Position numbers and translations under genes: made by a program. Shown piece by piece: positions 14,811 to 22,558 of a stretch of 30,111 nucleotides of DNA (position 1 is the stretch's first letter; each line of letters starts with the position of its first letter). The notes beneath the pieces are model-generated. The model worked only from the letters and a program-made list of their open reading frames with translations, ran no database searches and was not told the DNA's origin. Origin of the DNA: a virus; IMG/VR virus record IMGVR_UViG_3300037508_001306, positions 1 through 30,111 of that record; one strand, 5' to 3'.

Positions 14811-16615
14811 TGATTTGGAGGTCAGCTACGATTCGCGGCGAAATGAATTTTGTCGCCACAAGTTCGTATACTCCAACCTTTCAATCACCAACCCAAGGAG
14901 GGGGCGGCGGAGGAACGACAGATAGCAGAAACGTTACTGGAACAACCTACTCTTACAATACATCAAGGTCATCCTCATGGAGCGGAACAGCAATATCTGG
15001 AGTCGGAACAAACAGGAGCACCATAACAACAACAAATAGCGGAAGCGCCTCTGGATCATCTTCTTTTACGAACCAAAAAACGGTAGTTCGCTACACCTCA
15101 ACAACAAGAACGAGAACAGCAAACTTTGTTTCATATTCTGTTAGAACCCAGTCTTTACAAGCCGTCTATACAACAAAAACAAAATCAACCAATAAATTTG
15201 ACACCATAAATTTTACTTCAACAACTTCTAATGTTCCAACACAGGCAAATTTTACTGAGCCAGTAAACACCACGATCACAATAACGGTGACAGGGGAAAC
15301 AAACTCTGGAACCACTATTGGAAATACACATGATACAATTTATGAATTAAACACTTCAACAAATCCTAACAGGGTTTGGCTGGCGCTTACTACATTTTTG
15401 TACGCAAGCTCTTGGGATAGTCAAGCATTGCAAATAGACGATTATGTAACAACAGCAACAAAATACACAAGATCTGCTGATGTAAAAACAAGAAACGTGT
15501 TTACACAATATGATGATACACCAACATCAAGTCTTTCCGTGCAAGAGTCATCAAGTTCTTTACAATATGAAGACCTTGAATTTGATGAAAGTGACTTAAC
15601 TGCATATTATTTTGGAAATAAATTTCCAAACACTGGCCCAGAAAACGAACAAAGTTTTTTTAGATTTGTAAAATATATATCGACTTTACGGGATACATTT
15701 ATTTTTAATAGAACATATCAGCACAGAGGTAACACAGAACCAATTACAGCGTTTGAATCTGAATATGAAACATTCACAGAGGTATCGCCAAATCCAGTAT
15801 TTACATATAAAGCAATACCCTTTATTCAAAGATTTGCAAACAAGATAAAAAGTTTTGCTTCTACAACAACATTTGCCTCTTTTCCAATTGATACAAATAA
15901 TCAAGTTCAAGCTGGTGGAGCAGGAAACACAACCTACATAAACACCGAACCGTATTTGGGCATAAGGTATCAAACAACAATTAGAGAATTATTTGCATTT
16001 AGTAATTATCTTTTATGCAGCATAGCAAGTCCATTTGGAGCATTTTTAAGTGGACAATTTGGAAAAAATTTTACATTTGATGGCCCAACATTTAACGATG
16101 GAAGTTTTTTTGTTGCTGTGAATAGAGGAACTCAAGAAACGATTTTAGGACTTGGACAGCTTGATTATTTTTTTGGCTATGGTGGAATTTTTTCTCTCAA
16201 CACATCAAGCAACAAAACATGGACACAAAGCGGGCCATCGTTTACATACCGAACTGGAAGCACAACAGAAAGCGCAATAGCTGGAATCGACGGAACAAAA
16301 CACGAAGACGCAATAATTGGAGCTAAATATGTTTTTGGCGGAAAACCAGAAAAAAGCGCCACATTTTATCAAAGACTTTTGCGTGGAGCTTATTTTGATC
16401 AAGATTTTAACTTTTTTACAACAAGCGGCGGATTTACTACTATAAATCCAGAACAAAATGAATCAACAGCAATTTATTTTGATGCTCCATTTATTTGGCT
16501 TCAGGGTTTCAGGGGAGACAGGGATATTGATTATGAACTTGTTGAAATTGAAAATTGCCCAGTTCTTTACAAAGATAATTATAATACATTTATTGATATC
16601 GGCGTAAACCCATGA
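14807..16615 (+). CDS. Thr/Ser-rich virion protein (spike/fibre type)
   Basis: A 602-residue protein, extremely rich in Thr, Ser and Asn. A Gly6 run (near residue 31) follows a short N-terminal segment. Residues 40-180 are almost all T, S, N, R and Y in beta-like alternation (for example TTTNSGSASGSSSF). The C-terminal two thirds are aromatic-rich (many Phe and Tyr) and look like a folded beta domain. It has no catalytic motif, coiled coil or signal peptide. It begins by an ATGA overlap with the preceding gene and ends four bases from the convergent glycosyltransferase gene. The AT-rich composition and surface-type amino-acid use suggest a host-facing virion part; this is inference. Confidence 0.82.
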   Translation: MMIWRSATIRGEMNFVATSSYTPTFQSPTQGGGGGGTTDSRNVTGTTYSYNTSRSSSWSGTAISGVGTNRSTITTTNSGSASGSSSFTNQKTVVRYTSTTRTRTANFVSYSVRTQSLQAVYTTKTKSTNKFDTINFTSTTSNVPTQANFTEPVNTTITITVTGETNSGTTIGNTHDTIYELNTSTNPNRVWLALTTFLYASSWDSQALQIDDYVTTATKYTRSADVKTRNVFTQYDDTPTSSLSVQESSSSLQYEDLEFDESDLTAYYFGNKFPNTGPENEQSFFRFVKYISTLRDTFIFNRTYQHRGNTEPITAFESEYETFTEVSPNPVFTYKAIPFIQRFANKIKSFASTTTFASFPIDTNNQVQAGGAGNTTYINTEPYLGIRYQTTIRELFAFSNYLLCSIASPFGAFLSGQFGKNFTFDGPTFNDGSFFVAVNRGTQETILGLGQLDYFFGYGGIFSLNTSSNKTWTQSGPSFTYRTGSTTESAIAGIDGTKHEDAIIGAKYVFGGKPEKSATFYQRLLRGAYFDQDFNFFTTSGGFTTINPEQNESTAIYFDAPFIWLQGFRGDRDIDYELVEIENCPVLYKDNYNTFIDIGVNP

Positions 16616-16619
16616 TATT

Positions 16620-17654
16620 TTATAAACTATTCCAAGGAACCATGTTGACCCTAAGATGGCCCAAATGCTCATCTTGCGTTTCGTGGTAAGCCCTGTAATG
16701 AATAATTTCTGGATCGCCTTTTGGGGCATCTGCATGTTTTCTTTTAATGTGGTCGCATACCACATGCGGAACACATGCAATCCTGAGTTTTGCTGGATGC
16801 CACCGATTCCAGCATAAGAATAAATCCTGCGTACCCTTACCGTCATATCCCTCAAATGTAGCCAAGGATAGGGCCTTCTGGTTCAATAGGGTGCATCCAA
16901 GCCCACACCAATCGCTTGGCACAATAGATCCTCTTCCAATAGCAGGATAAGCAAAATCCATCCATCCCCGTTTTCTCCATCCATGTTTGGCAATAACCTC
17001 CCAAATGTTTCCGTCTGGAGGGCAAGCTTTAATTTTTTCACGTAACCGCCCCATCCTTTTCATTTCTTTTTCGGCTGTTTTTTTATCTTTGCATTCTTTA
17101 AGTCGGGCTTCACATGCTTTAATTGCACTCTTTAGCCTTTCTGGAACTTTGCGTTCCTCCATTGTAAAATCCTCATTAATCTGCGATTGGGGACTTCCAA
17201 ATCCCCCCAAAAACATTCCGTTGGGATAGGTGACTGCTGCTATATCGTAATACGGGCTTCCATCGGCTTGCGGCATTTGAAGAACCCACTCTGCTACTCG
17301 GAGGCTTTCGGCGCTAACTAGCATATCGCTCTCCACGCTCCACAGCGAGGTAGCCCGAATTTTCCTAGCCAAACTAAACGCCGCTCCCTGAAGGCGGGCA
17401 ATTAACATTTGGCTTTGTTCTTTGTATTTTTCTCCTTCAGAGTCATCAACATCAACATTGATAGATGATATTTTCCAGCCGTCTGGAAGTTCTGTTTGAG
17501 CCAACTCAATGGCATTTTTGGCCTCTTTACTTTTGTCTGTAGCCAAAATAAAGTGGGCCTCTTCATGGTGAGATGCTGCTGCCGCAATATGGCGTAATAC
17601 CGATTGCCAACAATAAAAATACTTTTTGGTGGCGTAAGTGGCTATGGCAATCAT
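16620..17654 (-). CDS. GT-A-type glycosyltransferase
   Basis: A 344-residue protein with a glycosyltransferase layout. It has an N-terminal Rossmann-like strand (MIAIATYATKKYF), an acidic V-E108-S-D110 site in the place of the DxD metal motif, a YPNGMFLGGFGS strand, a long charged helix (about 170-212), and a C-terminal acceptor-side block (SDWCGLGCTLLNQKAL at 247-262, EGYDGKGTQD around 268-277, CDH at 300-302). GT-A enzymes transfer sugar from a nucleotide sugar; the target could be host surface glycan, phage protein or phage DNA. It overlaps the epimerase gene by four bases (ATGA), so the two form a sugar module. It converges with the plus-strand cassette. Confidence 0.75.
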   Translation of the reverse strand: MIAIATYATKKYFYCWQSVLRHIAAAASHHEEAHFILATDKSKEAKNAIELAQTELPDGWKISSINVDVDDSEGEKYKEQSQMLIARLQGAAFSLARKIRATSLWSVESDMLVSAESLRVAEWVLQMPQADGSPYYDIAAVTYPNGMFLGGFGSPQSQINEDFTMEERKVPERLKSAIKACEARLKECKDKKTAEKEMKRMGRLREKIKACPPDGNIWEVIAKHGWRKRGWMDFAYPAIGRGSIVPSDWCGLGCTLLNQKALSLATFEGYDGKGTQDLFLCWNRWHPAKLRIACVPHVVCDHIKRKHADAPKGDPEIIHYRAYHETQDEHLGHLRVNMVPWNSL

Positions 17655-18079
17655 CGTGATTCGGGGTTCCAGTTATAATCAAATTCATAAGGCCCAACCC
17701 TGTCTTCATCAGGGTTCTCAATGTCGTATTGAGTGGACGGCATATTGAGCATGGCGGCTTCGCGGTGACCCCAAGCTGGAGTAAATCCATGCCAAATTCC
17801 AGCAGGAATCGTCACAAGCATAGGAACTGAAGATGATAGAATTATGGTTTGGTTAATTCCAGATTCGCTGTTATATAAACCAAGCCTTGCCGCGCCATTT
17901 ACACAATACCAGCGATCTATTTGCTTTTGATGGCGATGCCAAGCTTTAATTACTCCTTGTGTGCAAGTTGTAATATATGCCTGCCCAAATCCATGGGGAT
18001 CGTCGGTAAGCCTGAATATTTCAGTCAAGCATCCACGATCATCAATATTTACTTTAAGTTGTTTGATTTGTGCTAACAT
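17651..18079 (-). CDS. dTDP-sugar 3,5-epimerase-like cupin (RmlC family)
   Basis: A 142-residue cupin with RmlC-type signatures: D14-R15-G, then GVIKAWHRHQKQIDRWYCVNG around residues 42-62 (H48 and H50 in the active pocket), PAGIWHGF at 92-99, and a closing ENPDEDR at 121-127. RmlC epimerises C3 and C5 of dTDP-4-keto-6-deoxyglucose in rhamnose synthesis. This version is shorter than the usual 180 residues, like archaeal and phage forms, so the exact substrate is uncertain. No other rhamnose-pathway gene is in the window. It lies between the HTH-like gene (7-base overlap) and the glycosyltransferase (4-base overlap). Confidence 0.8.
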   Translation of the reverse strand: MLAQIKQLKVNIDDRGCLTEIFRLTDDPHGFGQAYITTCTQGVIKAWHRHQKQIDRWYCVNGAARLGLYNSESGINQTIILSSSVPMLVTIPAGIWHGFTPAWGHREAAMLNMPSTQYDIENPDEDRVGPYEFDYNWNPESR

Positions 18080-18363
18080 TTTGGCCTGACAAAGTTCATT
18101 GTTTTAATAGTCCCTCCATCTTTGACCCTTTTCTTTTCACGATCAAACTTCTCCTCGCTGATCATGTTGCGAATTCGGGAATTGGACAGTCCAGTAATTT
18201 TCATTACTTGATCCACTGTCTTCCATCCATTGGCATTCATCGCCTCAATGGTGGTGAATGTAGTGTCCCTGCCAACAGACTCCCAAACCTTATCCCATGA
18301 TGGGATTACAATTTTAGGAGCGGGCTTTTTTGTTCTACTAGTTTTGCTATGTGTTGTTTCCAT
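18073..18363 (-). CDS. Small helix-turn-helix-like protein
   Basis: The product is 96 residues from the ATG at 18363; the frame is open to 18423, but that start would overlap the phosphoesterase gene even more. Residues 48-75 (TVDQVMKITGLSNSRIRN) fit a helix-turn-helix with a glycine turn before the recognition helix, followed by a basic wing (REKKRVKDGG). DNA binding and regulation are inferred. The gene overlaps the 3' end of the metallophosphoesterase by 58 bases and the epimerase by seven, so it is part of the same leftward unit. Confidence 0.75.
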   Translation of the reverse strand: METTHSKTSRTKKPAPKIVIPSWDKVWESVGRDTTFTTIEAMNANGWKTVDQVMKITGLSNSRIRNMISEEKFDREKKRVKDGGTIKTMNFVRPKC

Positions 18364-19100
18364 GAGAATGAACCTTTGTCTACGGTGAAGGTGAGGAATC
18401 CAAAGTCTACTTTGCCCACACATCGGCGGGCTCCGAACTTGCTGCCTGCTCCTTGGAGTGCTGGGGTGGTCATGGCGATCCAGTCGCTTCCTCCGCAGAA
18501 GTTGTGGTAATGAACATGACTTCTTAGCAAGACGTTGGCCTTGTGCTGCTCTCCTTCTTCGGTAAGCAATACATTCCAGAGGCGGTCTTTGGCTACCCCC
18601 GTGTGCCTTGTGTGGGGGAGGCTCCCGCTTCCTGCTGGGTGGTGTTTGAGATCGAAGACGATTCCTTCGACTTCAATCCAGAGTTGGTCGGAGATGGTAG
18701 CTCCCACTCGTTCTGCGATAACATTCTCCCAATCCTCTCCGTCTGAGGAACTCACATGGTAGGGAGTGCCCCTTGAAATTGCTATCTTGCAGTTCTTTGT
18801 TTTCGGGATTTGACGGATGATCTTTACGGCCATATCCGCCTGATCCTCCATATCGGGGGCTAGAAGCTCCGTAGCCCCGCTTTTCTTGCCCTTACCATCC
18901 ACCAGATCCCCGTTGACGAAAATGATGTCGTAGGGGCCGTTACGCGCAATCTCGCGGGCATACCATGTCCAGTGGGCTTTGTTAATTTGAGCCCAGAGAG
19001 GAATTTCTCCATTCTCGTCTTTTTCGGGCAACCAGCCTGTTGGGGTTAATCCGACCCTGTGGCCGCAATGAAAGTCCGATAGGACTGCTATTTTTTTCAT
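18306..19100 (-). CDS. Calcineurin-like metallophosphoesterase
   Basis: A 264-residue protein with the metal ligands of the family: D9-x-H11 (SDFHCGH), G64-D65-x-x-D68 (NGDLVDG), GTPYH at 111-115 in the place of GNH(D/E), H153-H154, and H195-x-H197 (SHVHYH). The GNHD site is altered (Thr-Pro-Tyr before His), which may change the activity or substrate. Members hydrolyse phosphomono- or diesters; phage forms are often predicted to act on nucleic acid or nucleotides. Its ATG lies six bases after the stop of the preceding 73-residue gene. Confidence 0.85.
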   Translation of the reverse strand: MKKIAVLSDFHCGHRVGLTPTGWLPEKDENGEIPLWAQINKAHWTWYAREIARNGPYDIIFVNGDLVDGKGKKSGATELLAPDMEDQADMAVKIIRQIPKTKNCKIAISRGTPYHVSSSDGEDWENVIAERVGATISDQLWIEVEGIVFDLKHHPAGSGSLPHTRHTGVAKDRLWNVLLTEEGEQHKANVLLRSHVHYHNFCGGSDWIAMTTPALQGAGSKFGARRCVGKVDFGFLTFTVDKGSFSWKQHIAKLVEQKSPLLKL

Positions 19101-19106
19101 AGTAGG

Positions 19107-19328
19107 TTAGTTGAAGTTGACGCCACGATCCGCCATTTCGTTCAAAAGAAACTCACGGACAGACTCTATGGTCTCGGTGTGCCATTCGGGATCAGACCCG
19201 TGTTTAACGTGGGATCGGAAACGGGATTCCATTCCGAACAAGATTGAATACATATCCCCAGCCTTGTGGGCCATATCGCATTCGACCTGTTCTTCTGGAA
19301 GGTCGAAGCTAAGTGTGGATTTTGGCAT
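19107..19328 (-). CDS. Small acidic hypothetical protein
   Basis: A 73-residue acidic helical protein (MPKSTLSFDLPEEQ...) with a pattern MYSILFGMESRFRSHVKHG and an ESVREFLLNEMADRG C-terminal helix. Similar short acidic proteins with a D-LPEE start recur in phage DNA-metabolism regions; no function is known to me. It sits between the acidic gene at 19334-19597 and the metallophosphoesterase, with gaps of five and six bases. Confidence 0.75.
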   Translation of the reverse strand: MPKSTLSFDLPEEQVECDMAHKAGDMYSILFGMESRFRSHVKHGSDPEWHTETIESVREFLLNEMADRGVNFN

Positions 19329-19333
19329 AAGAG

Positions 19334-19597
19334 TTATTTGTCTTTAAGGACTTTCTTCAAGTCCCCGTCATCCAAATCATCGTCATCGTCTTCATCTTCG
19401 TCTTGTCCATAAAGGATGTCATGGATGTTGGAGACAATACCTTCGATGGCATAGTCATTGCCGAATTTAAGGAAGGCGTTCTTTGTCTCCCCGCCGTCTT
19501 GGAAAGTAGCCACCACAAACCCCGAATCAAAGTATTCAATAAGCTCGGCGCATAGCTTGTCCAACACCTTCTGGAGCCTTTCGTCATGGACGGCCAT
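19334..19597 (-). CDS. Small acidic protein with Asp/Glu tail
   Basis: The product is 87 residues from the ATG at 19597 (MAVHDERLQKVLDKL...). The longer open frame to 19684 would overlap the zinc-ribbon gene, so I reject it. The body has a conserved-looking CAELIEYFDSGFVVATF strand-helix pair, and the C-terminus carries a highly acidic run (residues 70-80) before a Lys-rich end. This recalls acidic tails of single-stranded DNA-binding proteins, but no OB fold is visible. Function unknown. Confidence 0.72.
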   Translation of the reverse strand: MAVHDERLQKVLDKLCAELIEYFDSGFVVATFQDGGETKNAFLKFGNDYAIEGIVSNIHDILYGQDEDEDDDDDLDDGDLKKVLKDK

Positions 19598-19601
19598 AAG
19601 C

Positions 19602-19745
19602 TCAGTCTTGGGTTTCTCCGCAGTTTTTGCATCGGATGATATTGACACCGCCCATTGAGATGCGTTCAATCTTTTCTGACCCACAGTAGAAACAGGTCTT
19701 AGGAGCGGGCTTGCGGTAGACCTTCTTCTTCTTGTCCTTGCTCAT
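19602..19745 (-). CDS. Zinc-ribbon microprotein (47 aa)
   Basis: A 47-residue protein found by direct translation. It starts with a Lys-rich segment (MSKDKKKKVYRK) and then has C18-x2-C21 and C39-x2-C42, a classic four-Cys zinc ribbon. The start ATG overlaps the endolysin stop as ATGA, and its stop lies four bases before the next gene. Such phage zinc-ribbon microproteins may contact nucleic acid or RNA polymerase, but the target here is unknown. The two Cys pairs and the tight packing make it a real gene. Confidence 0.85.
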   Translation of the reverse strand: MSKDKKKKVYRKPAPKTCFYCGSEKIERISMGGVNIIRCKNCGETQD

Positions 19746-20398
19746 TTGACTGTTGATGGATTGATTCTGACAAAGTTGCGAACCAAAGACGCAGACCGCG
19801 TCTTAAGCCACACCCCGTCTCCAGAGGCGGAGTCGCGGGTTCCGCGCCCATTGGTATTACCCTCCACACATTGGAACTTTCCGTCAGATAGAACCTTGGT
19901 CACAATCCCGATATGGGAGAAGTCAAACACGGCGAAGTCTCCAACATGGGGCTTGGCCTTATTGGAAAATACTTTCGTAGTAGCGGGTCTTTCTTTGGCC
20001 CATGAGATATACCCAAACGCTGCTGCTGTCTTCGGTCTCCATTGCTCTGGAGTCATCACCTTGAGTCCCAGCCATTCAACATTATCCCTGTCCTTAAGCC
20101 ACTCTTGAGTAGCCCACGATGTGAAGGCCGCGCACCATGGCCAAGATGCTGGTTTTAAAGTTGTTGCCCCCTGATACTTCCGAATTTGCGGGCCGTTGTT
20201 GTTACCCCCGACTTCTTTTACTCCTACTTGGGACTTGGCGATATCAGCCAGTTTTTCTAGCGGGTTTTTTATTTCGGGCTTTTTGGCGACTGGCTCTGGA
20301 TTTGAGTTCGTCTTGGATTCGGATGGCAAGCTCGGCAAGGACGGCGCTGGGCCATTCTTTGATTCGATGCCAAGTAGTTTCAGGATTAACTTCCACAT
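19742..20398 (-). CDS. CHAP-type endolysin
   Basis: A 218-residue CHAP-family amidase/peptidase. A short N-terminal hydrophobic stretch and Pro/Ser-rich linker (1-45) precede the domain. The catalytic Cys is C89 in SWPWCAAF, the His is H162 in FSHIGIV, and E179 in CVEGNTN is the likely third residue. The enzyme cuts peptidoglycan at lysis. It sits beside the holin-like gene. There is no clear signal peptide, so it probably depends on the holin for release, although the first ten residues (MWKLILKLLG) are amphipathic or hydrophobic and could aid membrane contact. Confidence 0.9.
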   Translation of the reverse strand: MWKLILKLLGIESKNGPAPSLPSLPSESKTNSNPEPVAKKPEIKNPLEKLADIAKSQVGVKEVGGNNNGPQIRKYQGATTLKPASWPWCAAFTSWATQEWLKDRDNVEWLGLKVMTPEQWRPKTAAAFGYISWAKERPATTKVFSNKAKPHVGDFAVFDFSHIGIVTKVLSDGKFQCVEGNTNGRGTRDSASGDGVWLKTRSASLVRNFVRINPSTVK

Positions 20399-20420
20399 GG
20401 GTTGATTTCACCCATAAACC

Positions 20421-20621
20421 TTACCACTTGCAAACTCTTTTTCCGATATCCCAATTCCTAGAAATCCGCTCCACCTCTGACTCCGATGGTGAGGGAAGTC
20501 TTTCCATCATGGCCCCGCTTACCCTTGGCCCAGAAACGGAGGGAACCGAGTAAACGGACAAGGAAACTTCTGCGATCTTCTTTGGGAGGGACGGGGACGA
20601 GTATTGCTTTGAGGACTTCAT
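20421..20621 (-). CDS. Small hypothetical protein
   Basis: A 66-residue protein with a Ser/Pro/Val-rich N-terminal half (MKSSKQYSSPSLPKK) and a C-terminal SESEVERISRNWDIGKR segment. It has no transmembrane segment, lipobox or metal motif. It fills the gap between the holin-like gene (ATG 12 bases below that gene's stop) and the endolysin. Its only support is position and an intact frame, so it could be an over-call. Confidence 0.55.
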   Translation of the reverse strand: MKSSKQYSSPSLPKKIAEVSLSVYSVPSVSGPRVSGAMMERLPSPSESEVERISRNWDIGKRVCKW

Positions 20622-20633
20622 GGGATAAGGGCT

Positions 20634-20993
20634 TCACAGACGTTTCTTTCGGCTACAGGCGGGCTTGCGGGCTGGTTTGCGGGCAGCAGGCACCTCAATA
20701 GCCCTACGGACTTCAGTGTAGGTTACAGGCCCAGCCACGCCATCCACATCTGTATTGACCAAGGCTTGAATCTTCTTGACGCCCCTAACATTCACTTCAT
20801 TGGTGAAGTAATTAACCATGGAGATCAAGAGGGCTACAACAAATCCTGTGAGGGTTGTTTGGTCTACGGATTCAGCCAACTTGGGATCAATCATGGCGAG
20901 CTTAGAAACAACCGCTGCCACAGCCACGGCGATAATCGGGGTGATGACGCCTCCAGATTTGGAGACTAAAAATGCTAGGATTTTATCTTTCAT
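20634..20993 (-). CDS. Holin-like membrane protein with peptidoglycan-binding-like segment
   Basis: A 119-residue protein. Two hydrophobic stretches (about residues 18-36 and 47-62) look like membrane helices. Residues 70-95 (VKKIQALVNTDVDGVAGPVTYTEVRRAI) follow the PG_binding_1 pattern (Q-x-L-N-x-D-G-x-x-G-x-x-T). The tail is Lys/Arg-rich. A holin or anchored lysis accessory fits the position next to the endolysin. The combination of a membrane hairpin and a cell-wall-binding-like segment in so short a protein is unusual. Confidence 0.75.
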   Translation of the reverse strand: MKDKILAFLVSKSGGVITPIIAVAVAAVVSKLAMIDPKLAESVDQTTLTGFVVALLISMVNYFTNEVNVRGVKKIQALVNTDVDGVAGPVTYTEVRRAIEVPAARKPARKPACSRKKRL

Positions 20994-20997
20994 TTGA

Positions 20998-21282
20998 TTA
21001 TTCCTCCAACTTCACCCGCTGAACTGCCGATTCAATCGTGAAGCGGATTAGGGACTCGGAAACGTCGATACCATTACGAAGAGCAGCACTGGTTAGCTTT
21101 TTGACGGCTGCTTCGCGCTTTTGGCTTCCGCTTTTGCTGGAGTCGGCCAACTCGCGGACAATGTCCAAGGCAAGGGGCAAGAGGGACGCCGCAGCATCCA
21201 CAAATAGTTCACGGAGGATAGGGGCATAAAAGCTCCAGATTTTGGCGGGAATCCCGAAGAGGTAGCTAAAGAATGATTTCAT
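20998..21282 (-). CDS. Holin-LLH-like / lysis-cassette protein
   Basis: A 94-residue protein with an amphipathic or hydrophobic N-terminal half (MKSFFSYLFGIPAKIWSFYAP, then a leucine-rich helix around 28-45) and a basic helical C-terminal half (REAAVKKLTSAALRNGIDVSES...IESAVQRVK). This recalls LLH-type phage holin-superfamily proteins, in which a hydrophobic start is followed by a helical tail ending in xIExAVxxxK. GGAGGAA precedes the ATG of the next gene (20993). The assignment is tentative. Confidence 0.65.
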   Translation of the reverse strand: MKSFFSYLFGIPAKIWSFYAPILRELFVDAAASLLPLALDIVRELADSSKSGSQKREAAVKKLTSAALRNGIDVSESLIRFTIESAVQRVKLEE

Positions 21283-21297
21283 ATGTTTAAAGCTAGA

Positions 21298-21582
21298 CTA
21301 GAATCCCTTGGACTTCAAGTAATCTTCGATTCTTTTTGTGCGCTCGTCAATTCTGGCTAGGGTCTCAGACCTCTCTTGGTTTTCCTTGTTGATCATTTCA
21401 ATCCGCGCATCCTGTTTAGCATCATTGGCTTGGATAGACCGCATCTGTTCTGGGAGGACAACCCATCCATTAAGCGCCGAAAACAAAGTAACCATTAGGG
21501 CAATGCCCGCAATCAACTCGCTCATCGTCAGCTTAACTCCACGCTCCATACCCCTGCGTCTTGGTATTTCTTCTATGCTCAT
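21298..21582 (-). CDS. Single-TM coiled-coil protein, i-spanin-like
   Basis: A 94-residue protein with a short basic N-terminus (RRRGMERG), one membrane helix (about residues 20-42: a leucine/alanine-rich stretch ending in GWVVL), and a charged heptad-like helix (about 48-90: QANDAKQDARIEMINKENQ...). This is the topology of a Rz-type inner-membrane spanin. No lipoprotein partner with a lipobox is visible nearby. The neighbourhood (holin-like genes, endolysin) fits lysis. Another possibility is a structural membrane anchor. Confidence 0.6.
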   Translation of the reverse strand: MSIEEIPRRRGMERGVKLTMSELIAGIALMVTLFSALNGWVVLPEQMRSIQANDAKQDARIEMINKENQERSETLARIDERTKRIEDYLKSKGF

Positions 21583-21604
21583 AGTGATATCTTATCTAAT
21601 AAAA

Positions 21605-22270
21605 TTAAGGGCATATTTTACTTGATGTAAATGGGGAATCCCAAATAGCCAACCAAGGATAATCTGCATAGCTGTAGGCCCTTGTTATTTCTCCTAATCC
21701 GCTATTTTCATAAATCCAAACACCAGTTTCATATCTCACAACTTCATCACCATATTGATAAGTTTCTTTTCCGTATGGAAGATAGCCAATTGGCGATAAT
21801 GTCCTATCCCCAAAAACCCAACCCGTCATAAGAACTTGTGCGGTTGCATTATCGCAAGCTGGTTCTGGCGGCACAAGCAAGCTGGTAATAATGGAGGCTA
21901 CTTGGTAACGCCAAGGCCAATTAATGTAAGTGGCTAGGTTTGCGGGGTTGGCTGTGTCTCCGCGATAGGCGGCGGCAATATGCCCCAATGCTTGTTTTTC
22001 ACTCCAGTCGATAGTGCCAAGGCTCGACCCCGAAACCGCATCATAGATGGCCTTCCACACATATTGTTTAGGAAGAGAGATGTAGTCTGCTTCGGTCTTC
22101 GGGCCTCCTGCGGCTACGGCGATCTTGGCCCAGAGATAGCGTTCTGGGAGGGTAACGTAATCGGCAATAGATCCAGATCCCAATTCTCTTACCAGCCATT
22201 GGGAAAGCATATACCTTCGGGGCTGATCCGCCGCCGAAGCAAACACCGCATCTAAAGTAGGGAGAGCCAT
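21605..22270 (-). CDS. Repeat-containing virion-type protein
   Basis: A 221-residue protein. The N-terminal 135 residues carry three repeats of the pattern A-x-Y-[IV]-x-x-P-x-[RQ]-Y-x-x-x-x-I (ADYVTLPERYLWAKI, ADYISLPKQYVWKAI, ATYINWPWRYQVASI). The C-terminal part (from about 138) is Tyr/Gly-rich and its DNA is visibly more AT-rich (21605-21860) than the start of the gene, so the tail may be a swapped module. There is no enzyme motif. It lies between the small acidic gene and the TM gene; a virion or tail role is inferred. Confidence 0.78.
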   Translation of the reverse strand: MALPTLDAVFASAADQPRRYMLSQWLVRELGSGSIADYVTLPERYLWAKIAVAAGGPKTEADYISLPKQYVWKAIYDAVSGSSLGTIDWSEKQALGHIAAAYRGDTANPANLATYINWPWRYQVASIITSLLVPPEPACDNATAQVLMTGWVFGDRTLSPIGYLPYGKETYQYGDEVVRYETGVWIYENSGLGEITRAYSYADYPWLAIWDSPFTSSKICP

Positions 22271-22289
22271 AGCCTATGGTCTCCGTCTT

Positions 22290-22535
22290 TTAAGCCATGC
22301 CCATGATGCGCTCACCCATGCCAGCCATAGGGGACACACCAGCTTCCATTTCGTCAGCGGCCTCGTCCTCCATCTCGTCTTCGTCTTCGGCCTCTTCAGC
22401 CGCAATCTCGACGCCAGCCAACATGGTGGGAACCAGCGAATCTCCGTCAACACGGAAGGTCACAAGCTCTTCAAAGGTGTCGCCATCAGCAACATCTTCA
22501 GGCAGGGTATAATCAGTCGGTATAGTTAGTTTCAT
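22290..22535 (-). CDS. Small acidic hypothetical protein downstream of capsid gene
   Basis: An 81-residue protein with an acidic centre (a run of Glu/Asp and Ala at about residues 45-63) and a Gly/Met C-terminus (MAGMGERIMGMA). TATGAGGAGAAAA precedes the ATG at 22535 with good Shine-Dalgarno spacing. It directly follows the capsid gene and a stem-loop; small acidic proteins here in other phages can be head decoration or stabilising proteins, but no such domain is recognisable. Function unknown. Confidence 0.72.
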   Translation of the reverse strand: MKLTIPTDYTLPEDVADGDTFEELVTFRVDGDSLVPTMLAGVEIAAEEAEDEDEMEDEAADEMEAGVSPMAGMGERIMGMA

Positions 22536-22558
22536 AATAGTTATTTTCTCCTCATAGA

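Noticed and set aside
19598-19684. 29-residue N-terminal extension of the acidic protein
   Set aside because: It overlaps the zinc-ribbon gene, whose CxxC pairs and ATGA junction are better supported.
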